60,875 bases of DNA from Bacteroidales bacterium UBA4893 (lineage in GTDB: Bacteria; Bacteroidota; Bacteroidia; Bacteroidales; P3). Position numbers and translations under genes: made by a program. Positions 52,479-60,875 of this stretch are shown here, in pieces. The notes beneath the pieces were generated by a model. That model was given only the letters and a program-made list of their open reading frames with translations. It had not been told where the DNA came from and did not search any database. How positions within the stretch are numbered: the first letter of the stretch is position 1; every line of letters starts with the position of its first letter. Location: the NCBI GenBank assembly GCA_002399025.1, contig DHCV01000002.1, positions 94,429 through 155,303 of the forward strand, written 5' to 3'.

Positions 52479-53276
52479 TTAGAAGGAAATCTTTGTATAT
52501 GACTTGGGGATTGAGAAAGGTATGTCAAAATTATCATTAAGTTTATGTTTGTCAAACTTAAGATTAACATTATAAGTCCTTTTTGAAAACATAAGAATCT
52601 TTACTACTTGAGGGAGCATAACATTGTTAAAAGGCAGGTATGTAGAGTAGTAAACATCCATTTTCTCTTTTGAATTAAGGACTTCGAAGTAGTTGCGAGT
52701 GATAACATTAAGGTTATTATCATAGAGGATTTTTTGACTAAGAGTTGGGAAACTAATTGGGTTTTGAATGTTTTGTCTTTTATCAAAATCATAAACAGTA
52801 ATTGAATTTTGATTACTAACCCTAACATTATTAAATTCATAGTTCTGAAAATCATTCCCTAAGAGTATTGCTTGAAGCATGTTATAATTTACGCTAAAAC
52901 CCAAGAAATCATAAATAAATTCATAGCCACCGGTAAAATATTCCCGACTAAGCCTATTTAGAATCATCACGCTATCCTTGGTTAATAATGCTCTAACACC
53001 TTCAATTCCAAATTTTCCCAAAGAAAGCCATATAGCACTATCAGAAACCATTCGCATTGTTCCACTAAAAGCATTTCCTTCAAACTCAATTGACAACTTA
53101 GAAGAAAGGGTCTTAAATTTTTTAGGAGTATGGCTCAACTCTTCCAATAAAGTATTTTCTTTGGATTTTTCTTGCTTAACTTCATGCGTAGGAGCTACCA
53201 TATTACGCTGACTTTTACAGGAAAACAACATAAAGATTAGAGAAGAGATAAGTAATAGTGCAAGATATTTTTTCAT
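52479..53276 (-). CDS. DUF4292 lipoprotein
   Basis: About 265 residues. Lipoprotein signal (MKKYLALLLISSLIFMLFSC, Cys20). The rest matches the DUF4292 pattern: FKTLSSKLSIEFEG, SGTMRMVSDSAIWLSLGKFGIEGVR-like strands and VMILNRLSREYF, a LolA/LolB-like half-barrel. A role in lipoprotein or lipid transport is possible but unproved. It begins 28 nt after the pyrD stop and may be in that operon. Confidence 0.8.
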   Translation of the reverse strand: MKKYLALLLISSLIFMLFSCKSQRNMVAPTHEVKQEKSKENTLLEELSHTPKKFKTLSSKLSIEFEGNAFSGTMRMVSDSAIWLSLGKFGIEGVRALLTKDSVMILNRLSREYFTGGYEFIYDFLGFSVNYNMLQAILLGNDFQNYEFNNVRVSNQNSITVYDFDKRQNIQNPISFPTLSQKILYDNNLNVITRNYFEVLNSKEKMDVYYSTYLPFNNVMLPQVVKILMFSKRTYNVNLKFDKHKLNDNFDIPFSIPKSYTKISF

Positions 53277-53303
53277 ATTCAATGGTTTGATTGGAGGAGG
53301 GTC

Positions 53304-54218
53304 TTAAATTATTCCTCTTATATCTGAAATATGCTTAATATTATGTCTTTGCAAATATTCTTCCATTCCTTTTACAATTTCCTCAGTGATTGAAGGATTG
53401 ATAAAGTTGGCTGTCCCTACTTGAATTGCTGTTGCTCCAACCAAAATAAACTCAATTGCGTCTTGAGCATTAATAATTCCACCAATTCCAATTAAAGGGA
53501 GCTTGGTTTGTTTTGCAACCTGCCAAACGCATCTAAGTGCAACAGGCTTAACAGCTGGACCTGAAAGTCCTCCGGTTATGGTTGAGAGAAGAGGTTCTCT
53601 TTTTTCAGCATCAACAGCCATTCCCAAAAGAGTATTAATAAGTGATAAGGCGTCAGCACCTGCATCTTCCGAAGCTTTTGCAATTTCTACAATATTAGTA
53701 ACATTTGGAGAGAGCTTAACAATTAGAGTTTTTCCATAAGCCTTTCTAACTGCAGACACAACCCTAAAAGCCATTTCCTTACTTGTTCCAAAAGCCATCC
53801 CTCCCTCTTTTACATTAGGACAGGATATATTAAGTTCTATTGCTGGGATATTTTCTAAAGAGTTGATTTTGGTAGCAACCTCAACATATTCTTCAATTGT
53901 GGAACCAGATACATTTACAATAACATTGGTTTTCTTATCCTTTAGCTTTGGATAAATCTTATTGCAAAAATAATCAACTCCTTTATTTTGAAGTCCAACT
54001 GCATTAAGCATTCCCGAAGGAGTTTCTGCCATTCGAGGATAAGGATTACCCTGTCTTTCGGTGCCGGTTGTACCCTTCACAATTATACCTCCCAAGGAGT
54101 CCAAGCTGAGAAAATCCTCAAAGTCGTAGCCATAACCAAAGGTTCCAGAGGCTGTCATTACTGGATTTCTCAAAAGCATATTATTGATTTTTACTTCCAA
54201 ATGTTGAGTTGTATTCAT
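53304..54218 (-). CDS. pyrD: Dihydroorotate dehydrogenase, class 1B catalytic subunit
   Basis: Oxidises dihydroorotate to orotate with FMN, passing electrons to NAD+ via PyrK. 304 residues: NPVMTASGTFGYG, GIIVKGTTGTERQGNPYPR, NISCPNVKEGGMAFGTS with the catalytic Cys, VKLSPNVTNI, and IGIGGIINAQDAIEF for FMN phosphate. It follows pyrK by four bases. Confidence 0.95.
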   Translation of the reverse strand: MNTTQHLEVKINNMLLRNPVMTASGTFGYGYDFEDFLSLDSLGGIIVKGTTGTERQGNPYPRMAETPSGMLNAVGLQNKGVDYFCNKIYPKLKDKKTNVIVNVSGSTIEEYVEVATKINSLENIPAIELNISCPNVKEGGMAFGTSKEMAFRVVSAVRKAYGKTLIVKLSPNVTNIVEIAKASEDAGADALSLINTLLGMAVDAEKREPLLSTITGGLSGPAVKPVALRCVWQVAKQTKLPLIGIGGIINAQDAIEFILVGATAIQVGTANFINPSITEEIVKGMEEYLQRHNIKHISDIRGII

Positions 54219-54222
54219 GATT

Positions 54223-54981
54223 TTAGAAATCTTTAAGGTCAGTACTTAGAAATATTGGTCCGGTTACGCAGGTTCTTTTGTTTCCTTGGTTGGTTTCTGC
54301 AACACAACATAAACAAACTCCAAATCCACACGCCATCTTATGTTCAAGAGAAACATAACATGGAATGTTTCTTTTCTTTGCATAGTCAGATACTGCTTTC
54401 ATCATTGGAGTAGGACCGCAACAATAGATAGTATCAAAGTCTTCTTTAAGAATTGGATGAGCAGTAACAAAACCTTTCTCTCCAAAAGAACCGTCTTCAG
54501 TCGTAACGTGAAGATTTGAAAGCTCTTGATATTCTGTTTTGCTAAATAAATGGTTAATATCCTTGCATCCAATAAGAATATCTGATTGAATGTTTTGTTG
54601 CTTAAGAACTCTTAATAAATAAAGAAGTGGAGCAGCACCACAACCTCCTCCAATCAAAAGAACCTTATTCCCAATTATTGTAAATCCATTACCTAAAGGG
54701 AAAATCAAATTAAGTTTTTCTCCTTCCTTAATATTGGATAATTGAGCTGTTCCTTTGCCAACAACCTGAACTAAAAGAGCTATTTGATTTTTCTCCTTAT
54801 CAACATCATGAATGGAAATTGGTCTTCTAAGAAATGCTTCTTTTTCTCCTTCAACTAAAACCTCAACAAATTGTCCTGGTTTGATTTCTGGAAGTGTTTG
54901 GGGGTATTGTAGTCTTAAAATATAAAGTGTTGGTGTTATAGTCTCGTTCTTTACTACTATAAAGTCCTTACAAAATTTCAT
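54223..54981 (-). CDS. pyrK: Dihydroorotate dehydrogenase electron transfer subunit
   Basis: 252 residues from the ATG at 54981. FAD domain with RRPISIHDVD, NAD domain with LLIGGGCGAAPLLYLLRVL and CCGPTPMM, and a C-terminal [2Fe-2S] site (CGFGVCLCC followed by a downstream Cys in RTCVTGP). Makes PyrD class 1B NAD-dependent. The frame is open to 55056, but the promoter (55027-55057) overlaps that extension, so the shorter start is chosen. Confidence 0.93.
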   Translation of the reverse strand: MKFCKDFIVVKNETITPTLYILRLQYPQTLPEIKPGQFVEVLVEGEKEAFLRRPISIHDVDKEKNQIALLVQVVGKGTAQLSNIKEGEKLNLIFPLGNGFTIIGNKVLLIGGGCGAAPLLYLLRVLKQQNIQSDILIGCKDINHLFSKTEYQELSNLHVTTEDGSFGEKGFVTAHPILKEDFDTIYCCGPTPMMKAVSDYAKKRNIPCYVSLEHKMACGFGVCLCCVAETNQGNKRTCVTGPIFLSTDLKDF

Positions 54982-55026
54982 TAATTTGGGGTGTTTATTC
55001 TCACTAATTGATAGATGATTGACTTG

Positions 55027-55057
55027 CAAAATTACATCTTTTTGCTCTTTCTCCAAA
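55027..55057 (-). promoter_or_regulatory. Promoter of pyrK-pyrD
   Basis: Minus strand: TTTG (55057-55054), 19 nt, TAATTTTG (55034-55027): an exact consensus. It is 45 nt upstream of the ATG at 54981 and is part of a divergent promoter pair. Confidence 0.75.
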
Positions 55058-55061
55058 ATTA

Positions 55062-55092
55062 TTGTGAGAAAACAAATTATTTAATACCTTTG
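55062..55092 (+). promoter_or_regulatory. Promoter of the 348-residue lipoprotein gene
   Basis: TTG at 55062-55064, 20 nt, TACCTTTG at 55085-55092, 23 nt before the ATG at 55116. Back to back with the pyrK promoter. Confidence 0.65.
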
Positions 55093-55115
55093 CAACTCAA
55101 TTCTTAAAGACAAAA

Positions 55116-56162
55116 ATGAAAAACAAAATAACTCTTTTTATAGCTCTAACTATTAGTTTAGTGACTTTTAATTCTTGCGATGTGGAATTTGACCCTAATG
55201 GCGATTGGGAAGAAACAACCATTGTGTATGGGGTTTTGGATCAAGATGCCGATACTAACTTCATAAGGGTTCAAAGGTGCTTTCTTGGAGAAGGTAATTA
55301 TATTGAATTTGCAAGACAAAAAGATTCAATTTACTATCATCAAGACGAATTGGAGGTTAGTCTCTATGCCTTCTATGAATGGGAGTCAAATGGTTGGGAT
55401 ACGATTAATAATGCAAGACAAAAGATATATTTAAACTATACAGAGAGCTACACCAAGCCTGAAGGTGGTTTCTATTCAGAGGTTGCACCTATTTATTACA
55501 CAACAGAAAAACTAAATTCTGACTTTATTTATTATCTTGTTATTAAGAATACTAAAACTGGGAACGTTGTAACTTCAAACACTAAACTTGTTGCTAACTA
55601 TGTTGTAAACGAACCGTCAAACAGCAGATTTGAATTTAGGTATAATCCGACATTAAAACAGAATCAGATTGTTTGCAAGTGGATTAATCAATCTATAAAT
55701 GCTAAGGGAGAAATGGGACGTTTGTATCAGCCAGCAATTAAGTTTAATTTCATTGAAAATGGTCAATTGACTCATATCTTCATTGACTATTCAACAGTTT
55801 CTAATCCTTTCTTTGATGAAGATAGAACAATTTCTTATATTGCCACAGAAAGAGAATTCCTTTCTCAAATCAAAGAAAAGATAGGCAAGAGAGCAATGGC
55901 TGAAAGGAAGTTCCTTTTGGATGAACCAACCTTTGAACTCTATGTTTATGCTTGCAACGAAAAACTAAAAAACTTCATGGAGAACAATACTCCTGATCTT
56001 TCCCTTTCAGAAAAGCCAATCTATACCAATATAGATAATGGTGTTGGGATTTTTGCATCAAGACGTTTGCATGTTAAAAGAAGTTACACAACATGGAAAG
56101 AGTCTGTGGAGTTTTCAATTCAAGATTTGGACTTAGGATTTGTTAATGTTGTTCAACCCTAA
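55116..56162 (+). CDS. Lipoprotein, DUF4249-like
   Basis: 348 residues. Lipoprotein signal with Cys21 (TFNSC). The N-terminal part (ETTIVYGVLDQDADTNFIRVQR) and the beta-rich body suggest a cell-surface beta-sandwich similar to DUF4249 proteins. The match is weak and I would treat it as a lipoprotein of unknown function. It is followed after about 95 nt by trigger factor, with its own promoter. Confidence 0.6.
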   Translation: MKNKITLFIALTISLVTFNSCDVEFDPNGDWEETTIVYGVLDQDADTNFIRVQRCFLGEGNYIEFARQKDSIYYHQDELEVSLYAFYEWESNGWDTINNARQKIYLNYTESYTKPEGGFYSEVAPIYYTTEKLNSDFIYYLVIKNTKTGNVVTSNTKLVANYVVNEPSNSRFEFRYNPTLKQNQIVCKWINQSINAKGEMGRLYQPAIKFNFIENGQLTHIFIDYSTVSNPFFDEDRTISYIATEREFLSQIKEKIGKRAMAERKFLLDEPTFELYVYACNEKLKNFMENNTPDLSLSEKPIYTNIDNGVGIFASRRLHVKRSYTTWKESVEFSIQDLDLGFVNVVQP

Positions 56163-56206
56163 TTACAATTACTTAAAATTATTGGAAGGAAATTGCAAAA
56201 TTATTG

Positions 56207-56214
56207 TACCTTTG
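56207..56214 (+). promoter_or_regulatory. -7 element of the trigger factor gene
   Basis: TACCTTTG, a perfect match, 43 nt before the ATG at 56258. A TTG at 56182-56184 gives a longer-than-usual 22-nt spacing. Confidence 0.5.
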
Positions 56215-56257
56215 CACCCTTAAAATTAGAAATTTAATAGAAAATAAATCATAGAAA

Positions 56258-57637
56258 ATGAAAGTAACTAAAGAAAACACTGGGAATTTAACAGCAGTTT
56301 TGAGAATTGATATTTCACAAGATGACTATACTCCAAAATTAGATGAACAACTAAAGTCTTATCGTCGTAAGGCAAATATGCCAGGCTTCCGTCCTGGTCA
56401 AGTTCCTATGGGAATGATTAAGAAGATGTATGAAGTTCCTCTTAGAGCAGAAATTATTGAAAAATTAATGTCAGATTCAATGTATGAATACTTTGAGGCA
56501 GAAAAGGTAAGAATACTTGGTTACCCTCTGGCAAACGATGAAAAGACAAAAGTTGACTGGAATAATCAAAAGGATTTTACTTTCTATTTTGACATTGCTC
56601 TTGAACCTGAATTTGACATAAACTTAGAAAACATAGAAGAGACATATTATAATATTGAGCCTTCTGAGGAGATGTTGGATAATTTTGTAAAGGATATTCA
56701 AAGACGTTTTGGACAATTCTCTTCTCCTGAAAGCATTGAAGAAGGCGATTTAGTTTATGGAGAAATTATTGAGCTTGATGAAGAAGGAAATGAAAAAGAA
56801 GGTGGGATTAAGGAAAAGACATCTATATTCGTAGAAAAGATTGCTCAAAAAACAATACAAAAGAAATTCATAGGAAAGGAAAACGATGCTGAAATCACCT
56901 TTAACTTTGGAAAAGCATTCCCTAAGGAAAACGACAAGGCTATGGTAATTCGTTCAAAAGAAAAGGAAGATTTGAAAGATTTTAGTTCTGATGTTAAGTT
57001 TATTGTTTCCTCCATAAGCAGAATTGTTCCTCACGAATTGAACGAAGAGCTTTTTGCAAAGGCTTATAAGGGAGAAGAAATCAAAACTCCTGAGGAATTC
57101 CAACAAAGAGCAAAGGAAGACCTATCACAAACCTATAGTAGGGAAACAAATACTTATTTCACTAACGAGGTAACTAAAAAAATCATTAAAGCAACTGCTT
57201 TAGAGCTTCCAGATGAATTTATGCAACGTTGGATAGCAGCCAATAGTGAAGGCAAACTTAGCCAAGAAGAGGTAAAGAACAACTATGAGCAGTATCAAGA
57301 AAGCTTGAAATGGCAATTGATTGAAAATAAAATTACTGAAAAATACGCTATTCAGGTAACTAAGGAAGAAATTAAGCAATATTTGATTGATAATGTTATC
57401 AAAAACTATTTCCCAACCATAGAGGATCAAGACCCTGCACAAGAGAAAGAACGCATGGAGTCAATCGAAGGGATTGCTGAGAATATGTTAAAGAATCAAG
57501 AGCAAACAAAGCAGGTTTACGAATATCTTTTTGACCAAAAACTAACCTCAACTCTACTCGAAAATACCAAAACTACAAAGAAATCTGTTTCTGTTGAAGA
57601 GTTTACTGAATTAATCCAAAACCAAGCTAAGAATTAA
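56258..57637 (+). CDS. tig: Trigger factor
   Basis: Ribosome-bound chaperone. 459 residues: an N-terminal ribosome-binding domain with the signature NMPGFRPGQVPMGMIKK, a diverged FKBP-type domain (about 150-245, EEGDLVYGEIIELDEEG), and a long C-terminal helical arm. The FKBP domain is poorly conserved, as usual in Bacteroidetes, so prolyl isomerase activity is doubtful. clpP/clpX do not follow; era does, six bases later. Confidence 0.93.
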   Translation: MKVTKENTGNLTAVLRIDISQDDYTPKLDEQLKSYRRKANMPGFRPGQVPMGMIKKMYEVPLRAEIIEKLMSDSMYEYFEAEKVRILGYPLANDEKTKVDWNNQKDFTFYFDIALEPEFDINLENIEETYYNIEPSEEMLDNFVKDIQRRFGQFSSPESIEEGDLVYGEIIELDEEGNEKEGGIKEKTSIFVEKIAQKTIQKKFIGKENDAEITFNFGKAFPKENDKAMVIRSKEKEDLKDFSSDVKFIVSSISRIVPHELNEELFAKAYKGEEIKTPEEFQQRAKEDLSQTYSRETNTYFTNEVTKKIIKATALELPDEFMQRWIAANSEGKLSQEEVKNNYEQYQESLKWQLIENKITEKYAIQVTKEEIKQYLIDNVIKNYFPTIEDQDPAQEKERMESIEGIAENMLKNQEQTKQVYEYLFDQKLTSTLLENTKTTKKSVSVEEFTELIQNQAKN

Positions 57638-57643
57638 TTTGTT

Positions 57644-58522
57644 TTGCATAAAGCTGGTTTCGTAAACATAATTGGCAACCCTAATGTAGGGAAATCAACT
57701 CTTATGAACCATTTGGTTGGTGAGAGACTTTCTATCATTACCTCCAAGAGTCAAACAACAAGACATAGGATAATGGGGATTTGTAATCATGAAGACTATC
57801 AGATTGTTTATTCTGATACTCCAGGGTTAGTAAGTCCTCATTATAAACTTCATCAAAGTATGATGGGGTTTGTTAATACAGCTCTTAAGGATGCAGATAT
57901 TTTCCTTTTGGTAACTGAGATTGGAGAGACATTAAAGAATCATGCGACCCTGGAAAAGGTTATCAGCTCTAATATTCCAATAATTCTTTTGATTAATAAG
58001 ATTGACCTCTCAAGTCAGGAGAATATTTTGGAGAAGGTAAACTATTGGAAAGAAATAATTCCTCATGCTACAATTATTCCAATTTCTGCAACAGAAAAGT
58101 TTAACTTAGACTTAGTTCTACAAACCATAATTGATTTCTTGCCTGAGAATCCACCATTCTTTTCGAAGGACGACCTGACCGATAAGCCTCTTCGCTTCTT
58201 TGTTAGCGAAATAATCAGGGAGAAACTCCTTATTAATTATAAGAAAGAAATCCCTTATTCTTGCGAAGTTGTAGTTGATTCGTTTAAGGAAGAAAAGAAC
58301 ATTAACAAAATCTACTGTACCATTTTTGTTGAAAGGGAAAGCCAGAAGGCAATCGTTATTGGTCATCAGGGTTCTATGCTTAAGAAGGTTGGAACTCAAG
58401 CCAGAAAAGATATTGAAGCCTTTACCGACAAGAAATGCTTTTTGGACTTGAGGGTAAAGGTGCTTAAGGATTGGAGAAATGACTCAACTTCCTTGGGACG
58501 TTTTGGTTACGAGAACAAATAA
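57644..58522 (+). CDS. era: GTPase Era, TTG start
   Basis: 16S rRNA-binding GTPase needed for 30S maturation. 292 residues: G1 GNPNVGKST (11-19), SQTTRHRIMG (G2), SDTPG (G3), NKIDLS (G4) and ISATEKFN (G5). A C-terminal KH domain has VIGHQGSMLKKVGTQARKDIE. The start is TTG, not ATG: the sequence MHKAGFVNIIGNP is what other Bacteroidetes Era proteins begin with. It starts six bases after tig and abuts the next gene. Confidence 0.95.
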   Translation: MHKAGFVNIIGNPNVGKSTLMNHLVGERLSIITSKSQTTRHRIMGICNHEDYQIVYSDTPGLVSPHYKLHQSMMGFVNTALKDADIFLLVTEIGETLKNHATLEKVISSNIPIILLINKIDLSSQENILEKVNYWKEIIPHATIIPISATEKFNLDLVLQTIIDFLPENPPFFSKDDLTDKPLRFFVSEIIREKLLINYKKEIPYSCEVVVDSFKEEKNINKIYCTIFVERESQKAIVIGHQGSMLKKVGTQARKDIEAFTDKKCFLDLRVKVLKDWRNDSTSLGRFGYENK

Positions 58523-59791
58523 ATGTACGATACAATAATAATTGGAGGTGGTGCTTCGGGATTGGTTGCTGCCATTGCCGCAATAAGGAAGAACGAGAAT
58601 GTTTTGGTTTTGGAGAAGATGCCTCAATGCGGCTTGAAGCTCCGAATTACAGGCAAGGGACGATGTAACCTAACAAATACTCTCCCTCTTAAAGAATTTC
58701 TAAGCCATTGTGGTTCTGAGCCACGATTTCTCTATCCTTCTTTTTCCAAATTCTTTAATAATGAACTAATAAGCTTTTTTGAAGACTTGGGCGTTGAACT
58801 TATTGTTGAAAGAGGAAACAGAGTTTTCCCTAAATCTGGTAAGGCACAAGACGTGTTTTTGGCTCTGATAAGGTTTTTGGAGGAAAACAATTGCACAATA
58901 CTTAAAAATACAAGGGTAAATAATTTAATCATTAAGGGAAATAAGATAAATGGGGTTGAGACCAAAGCCTATGGCGATGTATCTAAAACCAACAAGGCTC
59001 CAACCAAAAACTTTTTTGCCTCAAAGGTAATTCTTGCATGCGGTGGAGAAAGCTATCCCAACACAGGTAGTGATGGAGATGGGATAAGGCTTGCAAAAAT
59101 TGCTGGACATAAGGTTGAAGAGACCTTCCCTTCCTTAGTTGGGCTGCGATTATTAGGTTATAATGCCAATAGCATTAATCCTAAGCTAATTAACTTTGAA
59201 ACAAAGAATGTTGGGGCAGTTGTGAAGGATGCAAAAGGAAGAATTATTGCAAAGGAGTTTGGAGATATTATTTTTAGAGAGGATTATATTGACGGACCTA
59301 TTATTCTTACTATAAGTCGTCAGGTTGCAAGTAAGATTGGTATGGAAAAGCTTGTTTTGGAATTAGACCTTAAGCCAGCAATCGACACAATTAGTCTTGA
59401 CAAAAGGTTTCAAACCGAACTCAACCAAAGAGGAAGAGAAACTATTGAATCTTCACTTAGAGCCTTCCTACCTTTGGAGATTATTTACCTTCTCAAGTCC
59501 AAAGCCAGACTTGATTTTTCCAAACCCTCATCCCAAATCAATAAGGAGGAAAGGAAGAAAATCATTGGCTTAATGAAGAATATGAGTTTTGAAATTGAAG
59601 ATAGCATGGGTTTTCAAAGGGCTGTTGTTACCCAAGGTGGAGTTAGCCTCAAGGAAGTGAACCCTAAGACCCTCCAATCAAAACTTATTGAGGGATTGTA
59701 TTTTTGTGGCGAGGTTTTAGACCTTGATGCCGATACGGGAGGCTTTAATCTTCAAATAGCATTCTCAACCGGCTTTCTGGCAGGGAGCTAA
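58523..59791 (+). CDS. BaiN/HI0933-type FAD-dependent oxidoreductase
   Basis: 422 residues. FAD site IIIGGGASGLVAAIAA at the N-terminus, LRITGKGRCNLTN, ACGGESYPNTGSDGDG, and the C-terminal GLYFCGEVLDLDADTGGFNLQ typical of the family. The substrate is not known in most members; some act on bile acids. It starts directly after the era stop. Its stop codon overlaps the stop of the convergent phosphorylase gene. Confidence 0.9.
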   Translation: MYDTIIIGGGASGLVAAIAAIRKNENVLVLEKMPQCGLKLRITGKGRCNLTNTLPLKEFLSHCGSEPRFLYPSFSKFFNNELISFFEDLGVELIVERGNRVFPKSGKAQDVFLALIRFLEENNCTILKNTRVNNLIIKGNKINGVETKAYGDVSKTNKAPTKNFFASKVILACGGESYPNTGSDGDGIRLAKIAGHKVEETFPSLVGLRLLGYNANSINPKLINFETKNVGAVVKDAKGRIIAKEFGDIIFREDYIDGPIILTISRQVASKIGMEKLVLELDLKPAIDTISLDKRFQTELNQRGRETIESSLRAFLPLEIIYLLKSKARLDFSKPSSQINKEERKKIIGLMKNMSFEIEDSMGFQRAVVTQGGVSLKEVNPKTLQSKLIEGLYFCGEVLDLDADTGGFNLQIAFSTGFLAGS

Positions 59792-60663
59792 AAGCATAGC
59801 CTTCTTAAAACTTTCTCAATCAAATCTTCCATTTCCTTATTATAGGTTTCCAAAAACCTACCCTCTACCCTATTGGCAATCACCAAACAAATAGTTAGGC
59901 AATCGTGTCCTAAGTTTTTCCCCAAAGCATACAAGGATGAAGTCTCCATTTCGTAGTTTGTTGCCTTGCAGCCATTGAATGAAAAGTCCGAAAGCTTATT
60001 ATTGATTTCCGAAAATGCAATTGGAAGTCGGATTTGCCTTCCCTGAGGACCATAAAAGCCAGGTGCTGTAATGGTAATGCCCTCCAACATATCAAATCCA
60101 ATCTTTTTCAAAAGCGTTTCCGAACATTCCACCCCATAGGGTTTAGGTAGGGAACTATCCCAATTCATAAAAGAAATAAAACTTTGAGTTAGCCTTTCAT
60201 CAATAACACCTTCATTATTCTTATAGAAATACATTATCCCATCAATCCCAACCACGTATTTTGAAACAACATATTTACCACAGCCAGCCTCTTTCTGCAG
60301 CGAGCCACAAGTACCTAAGCGAATAAGGTTTAAGTTTCTATGCTTTGGATTGAACTCCCTTGATTGCAAATCAATATTTGCACAAGCGTCCAATTCAGTT
60401 AAAACAATATCAATATTATCTACTCCCATTCCAGTGGAAAGCACAGTAATGCCAACACCATTAAACTTTCCAGAACATACAAATATCTCTCTATTGGAAG
60501 TTTTAAAATCTATTGAATCAAAATTATTTGAAACCATTTCCACCCTTTGAGGGTCGCCAACCAAGATTATATTATCATAAAGCTGATGAGGTTTTAAGTG
60601 AATATGATAAAGACTTCCATCCTTAGCCAATGTTAGTTCCGAAGCTGCCAATTTGTTTTCCAT
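59788..60663 (-). CDS. Nucleoside phosphorylase (uridine phosphorylase family)
   Basis: 291 residues. Phosphate and substrate motifs: IILVGDPQRVEMVS, VLSTGMGVDNIDIVLTEL, IRLGTCGSLQ and ATNYEMETSSLYALGK, with the conserved MET triad. This is the uridine phosphorylase/AMP nucleosidase-like branch of purine/uridine phosphorylases; exact base preference is uncertain. Its promoter is at 60694-60701. Confidence 0.88.
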   Translation of the reverse strand: MENKLAASELTLAKDGSLYHIHLKPHQLYDNIILVGDPQRVEMVSNNFDSIDFKTSNREIFVCSGKFNGVGITVLSTGMGVDNIDIVLTELDACANIDLQSREFNPKHRNLNLIRLGTCGSLQKEAGCGKYVVSKYVVGIDGIMYFYKNNEGVIDERLTQSFISFMNWDSSLPKPYGVECSETLLKKIGFDMLEGITITAPGFYGPQGRQIRLPIAFSEINNKLSDFSFNGCKATNYEMETSSLYALGKNLGHDCLTICLVIANRVEGRFLETYNKEMEDLIEKVLRRLCF

Positions 60664-60693
60664 AAAATAAAATTCTAAGAGTTAAACTACCTG

Positions 60694-60701
60694 CAAATAT
60701 A
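60694..60701 (-). promoter_or_regulatory. -7 element of the nucleoside phosphorylase gene
   Basis: TATATTTG on the minus strand, perfect match, 30 nt upstream of the ATG; a TTTG at 60721-60718 gives 16-nt spacing. The remaining bases to the window end are AT-rich with nothing recognisable. Confidence 0.45.
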
Positions 60702-60875
60702 ATGATAAGTTAGAAAACAAAGAGAAAACAAAAGAAATTATCCCTAATATATCTTTAAAAAACAAATACGATTTTAAAGGCAAAAATCAAATCTAAATAT
60801 AAGAGGAAGAAATCAAGACTTAATACTTAATAAACAAGATTATAAACTCAAAAAATGACTTGTCCTGAAAAAAGT

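Noticed and set aside
1..60875. tRNA, rRNA or other structured RNA genes
   Set aside because: No T-arm GGTTCGAATCC-like signature or other conserved RNA element was seen by eye; a covariance search was not possible.

Overview
The window is a low-GC chromosomal segment from a member of the Bacteroidota, most likely Bacteroidales. Four proteins end in a type A sorting domain of the type IX secretion system (T9SS). Two genes belong to the Bacteroidetes-specific HU-like family. Many genes are preceded by the Bacteroidetes promoter form TTTG-N19-TAnnTTTG. One gene, the second HU-like gene, has a clear Shine-Dalgarno sequence. I saw no rRNA, tRNA, CRISPR array, transposase or phage gene. The lineage is inferred from gene content, not from a marker gene.

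Layout. 1-4.9 kb (minus): a T9SS cargo protein with leucine-rich repeats, then a nuclease-domain protein/sufC/sufD/nadK operon with no sufB. 5-9.6 kb (plus): membrane pyrophosphatase and a large T9SS cargo protein. 9.6-15.4 kb (minus): DUF1801 protein, a T9SS cargo protein, an HU-like domain fused to a predicted outer-membrane barrel, a membrane-anchored MutS-like ATPase and a small barrel protein. 15.5-26.1 kb (minus): a TolC/HlyD/ABC exporter whose two ATPase genes are separated by five accessory genes (AAA ATPase, endonuclease/phosphatase-fold protein, metallo-beta-lactamase-fold hydrolase, flavodoxin, ferredoxin-nitroreductase). 26.3-36 kb (minus): indolepyruvate oxidoreductase iorAB; an M16 peptidase, alpha/beta hydrolase and methyltransferase run; another T9SS cargo protein. 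36.3 kb (plus): an HU-like gene. 37-51.9 kb (minus): the division and cell wall cluster in the order mraZ-rsmH-ftsL-ftsI-murE-mraY-(murD remnant)-ftsW-murG-murC-ftsQ-ftsA-ftsZ. 52.5-55 kb (minus): pyrK, pyrD and a DUF4292 lipoprotein. 55.1-59.8 kb (plus): a lipoprotein, trigger factor, era and a BaiN-like flavoprotein. 59.8-60.7 kb (minus): a nucleoside phosphorylase.

Three things stand out. First, at least six intergenic spaces carry short arrays of imperfect repeats with a period of 21, 22 or 23 bp, about two turns of DNA. The unit sequence differs at each locus, several units are palindromic, and one locus forms a composite with a 24-nt exact inverted repeat. Second, an HU-like DNA-binding domain is joined in frame to a signal-peptide-like segment and a beta-barrel. 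Third, the murD position of the cell wall cluster holds only a 178-residue remnant with degraded catalytic motifs, in an otherwise intact operon. The repeat-array family is the best candidate for something undescribed.
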